64,000 nucleotides of DNA from Sellimonas sp963559135 (GCA_963559135.1 CAUWJP010000001.1:93284-157283), one strand, 5' to 3'. Numbered from the stretch's first letter, positions 18,099-26,700 are shown. Program-made: numbers and translations. Notes: generated by a model not told the origin, from the letters alone.

Positions 18099-18853
18099 AA
18101 ATTAATACGGAAGATCTCCATCTTTCCTACGGAGCGCAGGAGATTTTAAAAGGAATCAGTTTCCAGAGTAAAGAGAAAGAATTTGTCGGACTGATCGGGC
18201 CGAACGGAAGCGGAAAATCAACGCTACTCAAGTGCATTTACCGGATTTTGAAGCCAAATCAGGGAACAGTCTATCTGGATGGGAAAGAGCTGAGTACGAT
18301 TCGTATCAAAGACTCCGCCAGAAAACTGGCGGTGGTAGCCCAGCACAACCATTATAATTTTGAGTTTACCGTACTGGAAATCGTCATGATGGGGCGATCT
18401 CCCCACAAAAAGGTACTGGAACGGGACAATGCCGGAGACTATGCGATTGTAAAAGAAGCATTGCAGGCTGTCGGTATGTGGGAATTCGCAAACAGAAGTT
18501 TTTCTACACTTTCCGGAGGGGAACAGCAGCGTGTCATTCTCGCAAGAGCTTTGGCCCAGCAGACACCTTGCCTGATTCTGGATGAACCAACCAATCATCT
18601 GGACATTACCCATCAACTTCAGATGATGAGGATTGTAAAGGAGTTGAACGTGACAGTGATCTCGGCTGTCCACGATCTAAATATTGCGGCTATGTTCTGC
18701 GACCGGATCTATGCCCTCAAAGACGGACTGATTGTAGGAGAAGGGACTCCAGAGACATTGCTGACACCGGAGTTTATCCGGAAAATTTATGATGTTGAGG
18801 CAGAAATCGTAAAAGATAAAAAGGGACAGATTCATATTTTGTTTGTGGAATAA
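18095..18853 (+). CDS. BtuD/FecE-family ABC ATPase
   Basis: The product has 252 residues from a GTG start inside the permease stop (GTGA overlap), with GGAGG 9 bases upstream. Walker A is GPNGSGKST, the signature is LSGGEQQRV and Walker B is LILDEPTNHLD. It powers import by the preceding permease. The gene is the last of the B12 operon; a terminator follows at once. Confidence 0.93.
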   Translation: MKINTEDLHLSYGAQEILKGISFQSKEKEFVGLIGPNGSGKSTLLKCIYRILKPNQGTVYLDGKELSTIRIKDSARKLAVVAQHNHYNFEFTVLEIVMMGRSPHKKVLERDNAGDYAIVKEALQAVGMWEFANRSFSTLSGGEQQRVILARALAQQTPCLILDEPTNHLDITHQLQMMRIVKELNVTVISAVHDLNIAAMFCDRIYALKDGLIVGEGTPETLLTPEFIRKIYDVEAEIVKDKKGQIHILFVE

Positions 18854-18856
18854 CAG

Positions 18857-18899
18857 AAAAAGGATTGTACATCAGTTATTGGTGTACGATCCCTTTTTC
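18857..18899 (+). terminator. Terminator of the B12 importer operon
   Basis: GGATTGTACA pairs with TGTACGATCC (one wobble pair), followed by CTTTTTC, just past the ATPase stop. Confidence 0.85.
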
Positions 18900-18937
18900 A
18901 GTGGATGAACTTATATAGGTGTTGAAAAATTTTTGCA

Positions 18938-18966
18938 TTGACGGAGGCGCGACTGCATCGTATTTT
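18938..18966 (+). promoter_or_regulatory. Candidate distal promoter of the CMD-AKR operon
   Basis: TTGACG and TATTTT are 17 bp apart. Downstream a CCGGAAGC-ATA-GCTTCTGG hairpin lies near 18981-18999. The 250-bp gap from 18854 to 19106 holds no gene. Confidence 0.4.
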
Positions 18967-19027
18967 TATGGACCGCTGAAGCCGGAAGCATAGCTTCTGG
19001 TTATACATACCTATTCAGATTAAGTAT

Positions 19028-19056
19028 TTGATCTTGCAAGACCGGAGTTTTATACT
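19028..19056 (+). promoter_or_regulatory. Candidate proximal promoter of the CMD-AKR operon
   Basis: TTGATC and TATACT are 17 bp apart, 50 bp before the carboxymuconolactone decarboxylase-family gene. Confidence 0.5.
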
Positions 19057-19106
19057 GTAAGAAGAGGTGAAAGCCTGAAATTTACATAGAAACGGGAGGC
19101 GGAATT

Positions 19107-19811
19107 ATGACAGAACCTATGGATTTTCACAAAACCGATTCAGAATTTATGGAACGGTGGGAAGCATTTGCATATAACGAGGTTGTGAACGAACCGGGAC
19201 AGACACTGGATGAAACCACCAGATATCTTGCAGTCCTTGCTGTGCTGATTGGAAGCCAGTCTGTGGACGCATACCGGTATTATCTGCCGAAGGCAGTAGA
19301 AAGCGCCCTGACTCCGGTAATGGTAAAAGAAGTTGTTTATCAGGCAGTAGACTATCTTGGATTTGGAAGGGTTTTTCCATTCTTTGCGGCAACCAATGAA
19401 GTGTTTGAAGAAAACGGAATCCCGAATCCGGATGAGAAACGCGGAACGACTACGATGGAAGACCGTCTGGAAAAAGGAGCCGCTGCTCAGGCTGAGATCT
19501 TCGGACCGCAGATGCTGGAAGCATGGAAAGCCGGACATATCAACCGTTGGCTTGCATCCAACTGCTTTGGAGATATTTATACAAGAAAAGGGCTGGATCT
19601 CAAGCAGAGAGAATTGATTACATTCTGCTTTTTGGCAGCGCAGGGAGGCTGTGAGCCGCAGCTGACATCTCATGCCATCGGAAATATGAATCTGGGAAAT
19701 GACAAAGAATTTCTTGTACGGGTTGTCTCTCAGATTCTTCCGTACATCGGATATCCGAGGAGCCTGAATGTAAATCGCTGTATTGAAAACGCAGCGGTGC
19801 AGAACGCATAA
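19107..19811 (+). CDS. Carboxymuconolactone decarboxylase-family protein
   Basis: The product has 234 residues and two CMD/AhpD-like helical halves: AVLAVLIGSQSVDAYRYYL near residue 35, and a C-terminal copy with ELITFCFLAAQGGCEPQL near residue 170. The family includes gamma-carboxymuconolactone decarboxylase and AhpD peroxidase partners. The CxxC of AhpD is absent, so the thiol-peroxidase role is unlikely. It is the first gene of an operon with an Fe-S aldo-keto reductase and a flavin reductase-like protein, suggesting redox or detoxification work. GGGAGG precedes the ATG. The substrate is unknown. Confidence 0.85.
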   Translation: MTEPMDFHKTDSEFMERWEAFAYNEVVNEPGQTLDETTRYLAVLAVLIGSQSVDAYRYYLPKAVESALTPVMVKEVVYQAVDYLGFGRVFPFFAATNEVFEENGIPNPDEKRGTTTMEDRLEKGAAAQAEIFGPQMLEAWKAGHINRWLASNCFGDIYTRKGLDLKQRELITFCFLAAQGGCEPQLTSHAIGNMNLGNDKEFLVRVVSQILPYIGYPRSLNVNRCIENAAVQNA

Positions 19812-19864
19812 AACAGTTGCCGGAAAGGATCCGAAATGAAGTAAGGAAAAAGTGAGGAAGAAAA

Positions 19865-20962
19865 ATGGAATACCGCATCAATCAGAGAACCGGTGACAAG
19901 ATCAGCGTGATCGGAATCGGTTCCAGTTATCTTTCGGAAACACCGGAGAAAGAGGCATTAGAGACCCTTGAGATGGCATATGAGAATGGGATCAACTATA
20001 TTGACCTGGCGGCCGGAGCGGCAGAGTGTTTTTCCTATTATGGCAAAGCGTTTGATGCACACAGAAAGGAAATGATCTATCAGATCCATTTTGGAGCGGA
20101 CTACTCATCCGGAGAATACGGATGGACAACCAATGTGGAACAGATTAAACGATCCATTGACTGGCAGCTTATGAAGCTCCGTACCGATTACATTGACTAT
20201 GGATTTATCCACTGCCTGGATAAAGAATCCGACTGGGACGTATACCGGAAAAACGGCGTGCTGGATCATCTTCTGAAGGTAAAGAAGGAAGGGATTGTCA
20301 GACATATCGGTCTGTCCTCTCATACGCCGTCTCTTGCACATACGGCGATTGACACGGGACTTGTAGATATGCTGATGTTCTCCATCAATCCGTGTTACGA
20401 TTACCAGAAAGGAGACTACGCCATTGGCTCTTCCAATGAGCGGATGAGTCTGTACCGCCGCTGTGAAAAAGAGGGGATCGGAATTTCGGTTATGAAAGCT
20501 TTCTCCGGCGGACAGCTTCTGGATGAACGGACATCACCGTTTGGAAAAGCATTGACAGAATACCAGTGCCTTCAGTATGCGCTGGATAAACCGGGTGTAC
20601 TGACTGTTCTTCCGGGTCTGCGGGACAAAAAGGATCTGGAAAAACTGCTCGGATTTTTTGAAGCTTCCGATAAGGAGAAAGATTACTCCGTAATCGGAAC
20701 GCTGGTGCCAAAGGAGGCCGAAGGTAGCTGTGTTTATTGCAATCATTGCCACCCATGTCCGGCGGGACTTGACATTGCACTGATCAACAAGTACTATGAT
20801 CTTGCAAAGTCAGGAGACTTCATGGCCGTTGGACATTATCAGAAGCTGGAAAAGAATGCTTCCGACTGTATCCAGTGCGGACACTGTAACCGCAGATGTC
20901 CGTTCCATGTAGACCAGATGAGCCGGATGCAGGAAATCAAGGCATATTTTCAGCAAGCATAG
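19865..20962 (+). CDS. Aldo/keto reductase with C-terminal two [4Fe-4S] ferredoxin domain
   Basis: The product has 365 residues. An aldo/keto reductase barrel fills about 1-280 (GIGSSYLSETP, NYIDLAAG, RTDYIDYGFIHC). The C-terminus holds two cluster motifs: CVYCNHCHPCP (about 293-303) and CIQCGHCNRRCP (about 337-348). Such fused reductases of anaerobes probably take electrons from ferredoxin or flavin rather than only NADPH. It lies 53 bp after the CMD gene and 18 bp before the flavin reductase-like gene. The substrate is not evident. Confidence 0.9.
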   Translation: MEYRINQRTGDKISVIGIGSSYLSETPEKEALETLEMAYENGINYIDLAAGAAECFSYYGKAFDAHRKEMIYQIHFGADYSSGEYGWTTNVEQIKRSIDWQLMKLRTDYIDYGFIHCLDKESDWDVYRKNGVLDHLLKVKKEGIVRHIGLSSHTPSLAHTAIDTGLVDMLMFSINPCYDYQKGDYAIGSSNERMSLYRRCEKEGIGISVMKAFSGGQLLDERTSPFGKALTEYQCLQYALDKPGVLTVLPGLRDKKDLEKLLGFFEASDKEKDYSVIGTLVPKEAEGSCVYCNHCHPCPAGLDIALINKYYDLAKSGDFMAVGHYQKLEKNASDCIQCGHCNRRCPFHVDQMSRMQEIKAYFQQA

Positions 20963-20980
20963 GAAAGGAGCGTTTTCGTG

Positions 20981-21538
20981 ATGAGAAAAAATTTTGGACA
21001 GAAAACATGGATGTATCCACTTCCGGTACTGATTATCGGAACATACGGAGAGGACGGGACCCCGGATGCTATGAACGCGGCATGGGGCGGAATTTATGAT
21101 ACAGGAAAGATAGTTCTCTGTTTAAGCGCAGGACATAAGACAACTGCCAATATTAAAGCACGTGGAGCGTTTACAGTCAGCTTTGCGGACAAAAAGAATC
21201 TTGTTGCATCTGACTATGTGGGCATCGTATCCGCTAACAAAGAGCCGGATAAACTTGCAAAGGCAGGATTTCATACAACAAAGAGCGAATTTGTAGATGC
21301 TCCGTTGATTGATGAATTGCCGATGGCACTGGAATGTAAGCTGGAAAAAGTAAACGAAGACGGCAATATCATCGGCGAGATTGTCAATGTCAGTGTGGAT
21401 GAATCTATTCTGGACGCAGAAGGAACGGTAGACCTTTCCAAATGGTGCCCGATTACTTTTGATCCGGTTCACAGCACATACACGACGTTGGGAGAAACTG
21501 TTGGAAATGCATTCAGCGATGGAAAGGAACTCTTCTAA
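20981..21538 (+). CDS. Flavin reductase-like FMN-binding protein
   Basis: The product has 185 residues. It belongs to the flavin reductase/FlaRed split-barrel family: PVLIIGTYGEDGTPDAMNAAWGG near the N-terminus, then HKTTANIKARGAFTVSF. Members bind FMN and pass electrons from NAD(P)H or other donors. A GTG three bases earlier (20978) is also a possible start and sits at better spacing from AAAGGAG. It closes the CMD-AKR operon, and a perfect terminator follows. Confidence 0.88.
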   Translation: MRKNFGQKTWMYPLPVLIIGTYGEDGTPDAMNAAWGGIYDTGKIVLCLSAGHKTTANIKARGAFTVSFADKKNLVASDYVGIVSANKEPDKLAKAGFHTTKSEFVDAPLIDELPMALECKLEKVNEDGNIIGEIVNVSVDESILDAEGTVDLSKWCPITFDPVHSTYTTLGETVGNAFSDGKELF

Positions 21539-21577
21539 CAAAAGTGGGAGAAAATTAGAACTTAGAAATGAATCAGA

Positions 21578-21611
21578 ACGGGAGATCAAAGATGGATCTC
21601 CCGTTCGTTTT
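21578..21611 (+). terminator. Terminator of the CMD-AKR-flavin reductase operon
   Basis: ACGGGAGATC pairs perfectly with GATCTCCCGT across a 7-base loop, followed by TCGTTTT. It also ends at the tail of the leftward chromate-type transporter gene. Confidence 0.88.
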
Positions 21612-22170
21612 ATCCAATGAGCAGGGAAATACCCGCATAAAGAATTCCGGAAAGCACCATGACCAGGATCGGATTTGCTTTCCATTTCTGAAGTAAGAGA
21701 AAGCAGAAAAAGAAAAGCACTGTCAGCAGCCAGTTGGTAGAACTAAGTCGGATCGATCCCTCCGGCCAGAAAGCGGAAATCAGAATCGAGATTCCTGCCG
21801 AGGCAATCAAAGCGACGACTGCAGGTCTTAGAGTGGAAAGAACATTCTGGAGTACTGCCATATTCCGATATTTTAGATAGAGCCGTGCAATGATTGTGAC
21901 GATGATACAAGATGGAAAAATACAGCCCATTGTAGCCGCTATGGCACCGGGAATTCCTGCAATCTTGATCCCGACAAAGGTGGCGGAATTGATAGCAATG
22001 GGACCCGGCGTCATCTGGGAAATGGTAACAAGATCCGTAAACTCCTTCATGGAAAGCCAGTGATTCAAGGCAACAACCTGATCTTGAATCAGGGGCATGG
22101 CCGCATAGCCGCCACCGAAGCTGAATAGGCCAATCTGAAGGAAACTGAGAAACAGCTGAAGATAAATCAT
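21610..22170 (-). CDS. Chromate transporter-family protein, second half
   Basis: The product has 186 residues. It carries the CHR family marks FSFGGGYAAMPLIQDQV near residue 17 and MTPGPIAINSATFVG near residue 52, with several membrane helices. It is a short one-domain CHR protein and overlaps its partner gene by 4 bases (ATGA). Paired short CHR proteins work together as one transporter in other bacteria. Chromate export has been shown for some members only. The natural substrate in an anaerobe is unclear. Confidence 0.9.
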   Translation of the reverse strand: MIYLQLFLSFLQIGLFSFGGGYAAMPLIQDQVVALNHWLSMKEFTDLVTISQMTPGPIAINSATFVGIKIAGIPGAIAATMGCIFPSCIIVTIIARLYLKYRNMAVLQNVLSTLRPAVVALIASAGISILISAFWPEGSIRLSSTNWLLTVLFFFCFLLLQKWKANPILVMVLSGILYAGISLLIG

Positions 22171-22736
22171 GATGGATCCCCCTTCCTTTTCGGTGCAAAT
22201 GTCCGTAGCAGGCCGACCGCGATGCAGACAAGGATGATAAAGACAGCATTAATGCTAAGGCAGGCTGCAGCGATCAGGGAACCCGCCATAATCAAAACAG
22301 AGAGCCATTTTTTCTCCAGAAGGATTCCGACGGCCATCTCCCAGACAACCGAAGCGATGACAGCGGCGACACCGGCCTGCATCCCTTCCAGTACAAGGCT
22401 TACAACCCGGTTGTCCCGGAACGCCTCATAAAAGATGGATATCACAGAGATCACAAGAAATGGCGGAAGAATGGTTGCGATTACTGCAGTAATTGTTCCG
22501 GCAATTCCGGCGAGTTTGTAGCCGACGACGATGGCACCGTTGACCGCAATAGGTCCCGGAGCGGACTGGGCGATAGCGACCAGATCCAGCATTTCCTCTT
22601 CATCAATCCAGCGATATTGATCTACAAATTTTTTTTTCATTAGTGTAACAATGACGTATCCACCCCCGAATGTGAAGGCACTGAGATAAAACGTTGATAT
22701 AAATAATTTTAGAAGAATCTTAGGCTTCTTTTCCAT
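22167..22736 (-). CDS. Chromate transporter-family protein, first half
   Basis: The product has 189 residues. It matches its partner in FTFGGGYVIVTLMKKKFV and QSAPGPIAVNGAIVVG, so the pair arose by duplication. GGAGG precedes ATG 22736. It is divergent from a LysR gene that probably controls the pair. It is likely to act as a heterodimer with the product of the overlapping gene. Confidence 0.9.
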   Translation of the reverse strand: MEKKPKILLKLFISTFYLSAFTFGGGYVIVTLMKKKFVDQYRWIDEEEMLDLVAIAQSAPGPIAVNGAIVVGYKLAGIAGTITAVIATILPPFLVISVISIFYEAFRDNRVVSLVLEGMQAGVAAVIASVVWEMAVGILLEKKWLSVLIMAGSLIAAACLSINAVFIILVCIAVGLLRTFAPKRKGDPS

Positions 22737-22839
22737 TGGAATATCCTCCCTCCTGTTTTAGTATAACTGGTCTTGAACTATATGAAAAATAGTATTATTC
22801 TATAAAATAGATAATGAATTTCTTATATATGGAGGGAAC

Positions 22840-23733
22840 ATGACACTTCGACATATGAAAATCTTTGTGTCGGTCTATCAGAATAACAGCATTACAAAGG
22901 CGGCAAACGAGCTTCATCTGGCACAACCGTCTGTGAGTGTTACGATCAAAGAACTGGAAGAATATTATGGGCAGCACTTTTTTGAGCGGATCGGAAGAAG
23001 GATTTATCCCACCGCTGTCGCAAAAGAATTTTACGGATATGCTGTCCATATCGTCTCGTTGTTTGAAACAATGGAGAAAGAACTAAAAAACGGAGACGAG
23101 ATCGGTACACTTCGAGTTGGCGCCAGTATTACGATTGGGACTCATATTCTGCCATCCCTGATGAAAGAATTTCAGGAACAGTTTCCGGAAATCCGGATGG
23201 AGGCCGTTGTCAATCAGTCGGGAACGATTGAGAGCCTTCTGCTGGAAAATGAAATTGATCTGGGTCTGATCGAGAATCAACCATCCTCTGAATCTGTATG
23301 TGCAGTACCGTTTCTTGAGGATGATCTTGTGGCGATTGTACCGGCAGACCATCCGCTGGCAGGAAAATGTGATGTCACGCTCAAAGAAATGGCAGAGAAT
23401 CCGTTTTTGATGCGAGAAAAGGGAAGCGCAGGAAGAGAGATTCTGGATGCCTGTTTTGACATGGAGCAGATCACTGTCCATCCGGCATGGGAAAGCTCCA
23501 GCACCCAGGCAATTGTGCAGGGCGTGGCAAAAGGTCTTGGCGTTGCAGTTCTCCCCTATCTGCTTGTGAAACGCGATCTGGAGCACGGACTGATCTGTCA
23601 GGCATTTTTACGACGGCCGATTCAAAGAAAACTCAACATTATTTATCATAAAAGTAAATATATTACCAGAAGCATGCAGACTTTGATCACTATGTGTCTG
23701 GAATATGGAACTCATCAGGCAAAGGAGGATTAA
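22840..23733 (+). CDS. LysR-family regulator (CysL/CbbR-like), divergent from chromate-type pair
   Basis: The product has 297 residues. The helix-turn-helix lies at about 17-45 (SITKAANELHLAQPSVSVTIKELE). The sensor domain begins near 90 with GTLRVGASITIGTHILP, as in CysL/CbbR-type members. GGAGGG lies before the ATG. The 103-bp gap to the transporter pair has an ATAG/CTAT dyad near 22790-22804, a plausible LysR site. It ends 4 bp before the GNAT gene, so the two are probably co-transcribed. The inducer is unknown. Confidence 0.9.
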   Translation: MTLRHMKIFVSVYQNNSITKAANELHLAQPSVSVTIKELEEYYGQHFFERIGRRIYPTAVAKEFYGYAVHIVSLFETMEKELKNGDEIGTLRVGASITIGTHILPSLMKEFQEQFPEIRMEAVVNQSGTIESLLLENEIDLGLIENQPSSESVCAVPFLEDDLVAIVPADHPLAGKCDVTLKEMAENPFLMREKGSAGREILDACFDMEQITVHPAWESSSTQAIVQGVAKGLGVAVLPYLLVKRDLEHGLICQAFLRRPIQRKLNIIYHKSKYITRSMQTLITMCLEYGTHQAKED

Positions 23734-23737
23734 TACG

Positions 23738-24334
23738 ATGGAAGAAACGAAGATCCGGATCAGGACAGCCGGTCCAGACGATGCAGAACAGCTTCTCACA
23801 ATCTATGCACCTTATGTTGAGAAGACAGCAATTACCTTTGAATACGAAGTACCGGATGTGGAGGAATTCCGGGACAGAATCCGGCGGATAATAAAGCGAT
23901 ATCCGTATCTGGTGGCGGAGGTCTCTGGAAAAGCGGTCGGCTATGTCTATCTTGATTCTTTTATCGGAAGAAAGGCATATGACTGGTCAGCAACGGTTTC
24001 CATTTATGTATCAGAACAGATGCGCAAAGCCGGGATTGGACGGGCTCTATATCAGGCGGTGGAAGAAATTGCCAGAGAACAGCACATTACGAACCTGAAT
24101 GCTTGTATCGGCTATCCGGAGATGGAAGATGAATATCTGACAAAGAACAGTGCGCATTTTCATGCTCACATGGGATACAGGATAGTGGGTGAATTTCATC
24201 AGTGCGGATATAAATTCGGAAGATGGTATAACATGATCTGGATGGAGAAGATGATCGGAGATCATGAAGAACATCCGAAACCGTTTGTCCCATTTCCAGA
24301 CATTCTAAAGTCCGGTACGGAAGCGGCAGACTGA
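23738..24334 (+). CDS. GNAT acetyltransferase, phosphinothricin acetyltransferase-like
   Basis: The product has 198 residues. ATG 23738 follows AAAGGAGG at 9 bases, 4 bp after the LysR stop. It shows the Pat/Bar family pattern IYAPYVEKTAITFEYEVP near residue 20 and the acetyl-CoA loop RKAGIGRAL near residue 100. The C-terminal GFHxxGYKFGRWY-like segment is conserved. Members acetylate free amino groups of small molecules such as phosphinothricin or methionine derivatives. The real substrate is unknown. Confidence 0.85.
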   Translation: MEETKIRIRTAGPDDAEQLLTIYAPYVEKTAITFEYEVPDVEEFRDRIRRIIKRYPYLVAEVSGKAVGYVYLDSFIGRKAYDWSATVSIYVSEQMRKAGIGRALYQAVEEIAREQHITNLNACIGYPEMEDEYLTKNSAHFHAHMGYRIVGEFHQCGYKFGRWYNMIWMEKMIGDHEEHPKPFVPFPDILKSGTEAAD

Positions 24335-24353
24335 TCCGAGGAACGAACAGAGT

Positions 24354-24398
24354 ATCACCATATTTGCAGAAGAAAATACTGTGGATATGGTGATTTTT
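24354..24398 (+). terminator. Terminator after the GNAT gene
   Basis: ATCACCATAT pairs perfectly with ATATGGTGAT, followed by TTTTC, 20 bp past the stop. Confidence 0.85.
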
Positions 24399-24475
24399 CA
24401 TTAGTTCGGAACAGACGCTGCCGGAGATGAAGCAGGTCAGAAGGGAATGCTCTGTTATAACTATTCGAACAGTGG

Positions 24476-24500
24476 AAAATATAGCAAAAAGCTATATTTT
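24476..24500. other. Perfect AT-rich hairpin before the small-protein gene
   Basis: AAAATATAGC and GCTATATTTT flank five A in the 250-bp gap between the GNAT terminator and the 82-residue gene. It could be an operator dyad or a leader hairpin. Confidence 0.4.
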
Positions 24501-24586
24501 ATTATAAAGAACAGGTATTTGCTATTATGACAGCCGAAGACTATACTAATATTCAGAAACAGAATTAGAGATAGGAGTGGAGCACT

Positions 24587-24835
24587 GTGAAAAAACAGGT
24601 TCATTCACCACCGGGTAACGAAGCAATAATTCAGAACCTGATCGATGCCGGATGTGATGAAAAATTGGTAGAAGAATTTCTTGGGCTGGAAGAATCCGGC
24701 CAGCTCGGAAAACAGTTGACATTACTGTCAAAACACCGTCAAAAGTTGCTGGATCGGGTACATGTGGAAGAAAGACGGATCTATTGTCTCGATTATCTTG
24801 TATATGAAATTCAAAAACATGAGAAGGAAAACTAG
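24587..24835 (+). CDS. Conserved-looking small helical protein, function unknown
   Basis: The product has 82 residues from GTG 24587, with AGGAG 9 bases upstream. It is charged and appears mostly helical. Marks are IQNLIDAGCDEKLVEEFLGLEE, then LLSKHRQKLLDRVHVEE and a YCLDYLVYEIQK tail with one Cys. I recall similar small proteins in other Clostridia but know no function. It lies 19 bp before the cupin gene in the same direction, suggesting co-transcription. Confidence 0.65.
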   Translation: MKKQVHSPPGNEAIIQNLIDAGCDEKLVEEFLGLEESGQLGKQLTLLSKHRQKLLDRVHVEERRIYCLDYLVYEIQKHEKEN

Positions 24836-24854
24836 TTTTGCAGGAGGTATCAGT

Positions 24855-25292
24855 GTGAAAACAACGAATGAAGAAATATTCAGCAAAGAAAACGTATTTG
24901 GGAAGGGTCAGGCAAATACAGCCTACGCACAATATTTTATTGGAGAATCTTTCCTGAATCCCCTGACTTCAGCAGGCTCACCGGCAGTCGGACTTGCGAA
25001 TGTCACATTTGAACCAGGATGCCGGAATAACTGGCATATTCACCATGCCGAAAAGGGCGGCGGACAGATTCTCATCTGCATGGCAGGGGAAGGATGGTAT
25101 CAGGAAGAAGGAAAAGAAGCAGTCAGCCTTGTGCCGGGTACTGTTATCACAATTCCGGCAAACGTAAAACACTGGCATGGAGCAAAGGCAGACAGTTGGT
25201 TCAGCCATATTGCAATGGATGTGCCAGGAGAAAACGTTCAGAATGAGTGGTGTGAACCTGTAACCGATGAAGAGTACGCAAAACTTGGTTAA
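24855..25292 (+). CDS. Cupin-domain protein
   Basis: The product has 145 residues. GTG 24855 follows AGGAGG at 7 bases. The cupin metal-binding motifs are WHIHHAEKGGGQ near residue 58 (two His) and PGTVITIPANVKHWHGA near residue 98. The N-terminal SFLNPLTSAGSPAVGLANVTFEPG stretch is typical of cupins often linked to carboxymuconolactone decarboxylase-like proteins. The reaction is unknown. It shares a transcript with the 82-residue protein and ends at a terminator. Confidence 0.85.
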   Translation: MKTTNEEIFSKENVFGKGQANTAYAQYFIGESFLNPLTSAGSPAVGLANVTFEPGCRNNWHIHHAEKGGGQILICMAGEGWYQEEGKEAVSLVPGTVITIPANVKHWHGAKADSWFSHIAMDVPGENVQNEWCEPVTDEEYAKLG

Positions 25293-25325
25293 AGGAGCAA
25301 ATAAAAAACGGTAGAAATGAAATAG

Positions 25326-25367
25326 AAAGAGCTGTGAATACATTTGTGGGAATTCACAGCTCTTTTT
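25326..25367 (+). terminator. Terminator after the cupin gene
   Basis: AAAGAGCTGTGAAT pairs with ATTCACAGCTCTTT and is followed by further T. Confidence 0.88.
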
Positions 25368-25404
25368 CTGAGACTGCGAAAAATTGCGTTAATAAAATCA
25401 AATA

Positions 25405-25448
25405 AACAGCATATAACAGTTGACAACAGTTATATGCTGTTATATACT
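25405..25448 (+). promoter_or_regulatory. Promoter with overlapping GntR-type operator dyad
   Basis: TTGACA (25420-25425) and TATACT (25443-25448) are 17 bp apart. A perfect 13-bp inverted repeat, AACAGCATATAAC / GTTATATGCTGTT (25405-25417 and 25429-25441), spans the -35 and spacer. Binding there by the GntR protein encoded just downstream would block RNA polymerase. This is a typical self-controlled YtrA-type arrangement. Confidence 0.8.
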
Positions 25449-25473
25449 GTTTATCAAGAAGAGGAGGAACCAG

Positions 25474-25845
25474 ATGAAACTGATAATTAACAGTTCTTCC
25501 ATGATTCCGATTTATGAACAGATCGTAGAACAGATTAAAGGGATGATTCTCAACGGTACATTACAGGAGAATGACATCCTGCCCTCGGTCCGAAGTCTTT
25601 CCAAAGACTTAAAGATCAGTGCCCTGACAGTAAAGAAAGCGTACGATTCTCTGGAACAGGAAGGGCTTACCGTGACGATTCACGGAAAGGGAACATTTGT
25701 TGCAGCTGCCAATCAGGAACTGATGAAAGAAGAGCAACGGAAAGAAGTAGAAGCCGATTTTGAACTGGCCATTCAGAAAGGTAGACGCTACGGCATGGAA
25801 GATAAGGAATTTCGGGAGATTTTAGAACTCATTTTGGAGGAATAG
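25474..25845 (+). CDS. GntR-family (YtrA subfamily) transcriptional regulator
   Basis: The product has 123 residues. A winged helix (YEQIVEQIKGMILNGTL, LPSVRSLSKDLKISALTVKKAYDSLEQEG) is followed by a short helical tail of about 45 residues rather than a ligand domain. This is the YtrA subfamily, which normally represses a neighbouring ABC transporter operon and responds to envelope or antibiotic stress. GAGGAGG precedes the ATG. The promoter dyad upstream is its likely target. It is 3 bp from the ATPase gene. Confidence 0.92.
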   Translation: MKLIINSSSMIPIYEQIVEQIKGMILNGTLQENDILPSVRSLSKDLKISALTVKKAYDSLEQEGLTVTIHGKGTFVAAANQELMKEEQRKEVEADFELAIQKGRRYGMEDKEFREILELILEE

Positions 25846-25848
25846 GCT

Positions 25849-26700
25849 ATGTTAAAAGTAAATAAGATCGAAAAGAATTACAAGAATTTTCACCTGGATT
25901 GTACCATGGAAGTTCCGGTCGGATGCATTACCGGTCTGATTGGGGAAAATGGCGCAGGAAAAAGTACGACCTTTAAGGCGATAGAAAATCTGATTTTTCT
26001 GGATGGAGGAAGTGTAGAGCTGTTTGGAAAACCACACGATCAGTTGACTGCCGAAGAAAAACAGAAAATCGGTGTGGTTTTATCTGGAAGTACTTTTTCC
26101 GATGTCTATATGATCAAGGATGTGGTAAAGATTCTGGAAGCAGTATATACGGATTTTGAGAAGGAAAAATTTCTTTCCCTTGTGGAACGGTTTCGGCTTC
26201 CAAAGGATCAGAAGCTCAAGGAATTTTCCACCGGTATGAAGGCGAAACTTAAACTGTTTATCGCCTTGTGCCACAATGCCAGTCTTCTGATTCTTGATGA
26301 ACCGACCGCAGGGATGGATGTGGTTGCAAGGGATGAGGTCCTGACACTTCTCAGGGAATATATGGAGGAGGACGAAAACCGGGCGATTCTGATCAGTTCT
26401 CATATTTCCGGGGATCTGGAAGGGCTCTGTGATGATATCTACATGATTCATGAAGGCCGGACTGTCCTGCACGAAGATACAGACCGCTTGCTTAGCTCCT
26501 ACGGACTTTTAAAGATGACGGAAGAACGGTTTGGGACAGTTGACCGAAGCCATCTTCTCAAAAAGAAGAAAGAGTCTTACGGATACAGCTGCCTGACCGA
26601 TGAAATTCACTACTACATGGAGAATTATCCGGATATCACGGCAGAAAAAGGAAGTATTGATGAAATCATTATGATGACAGTAAAGGGGGAAGCAGTATGA
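25849..26700 (+). CDS. ABC transporter ATPase
   Basis: The product has 283 residues. Walker A is GENGAGKST, the signature region is FSTGMKAKL (variant LSGGQ), and Walker B is LLILDEPTAGMD. The C-terminal 60 residues are an extension typical of ATPases paired with ABC-2 permeases in YtrA-controlled operons. The gene overlaps the permease gene by 4 bases (ATGA). The cargo is unknown; efflux is likely. Confidence 0.92.
   Translation: MLKVNKIEKNYKNFHLDCTMEVPVGCITGLIGENGAGKSTTFKAIENLIFLDGGSVELFGKPHDQLTAEEKQKIGVVLSGSTFSDVYMIKDVVKILEAVYTDFEKEKFLSLVERFRLPKDQKLKEFSTGMKAKLKLFIALCHNASLLILDEPTAGMDVVARDEVLTLLREYMEEDENRAILISSHISGDLEGLCDDIYMIHEGRTVLHEDTDRLLSSYGLLKMTEERFGTVDRSHLLKKKKESYGYSCLTDEIHYYMENYPDITAEKGSIDEIIMMTVKGEAV

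Noticed and set aside
18854..19106. Possible riboswitch before the CMD-AKR operon.
   Set aside because: There are hairpins and two promoter candidates but no match to a class I know, and no terminator or SD-sequestering fold was found.
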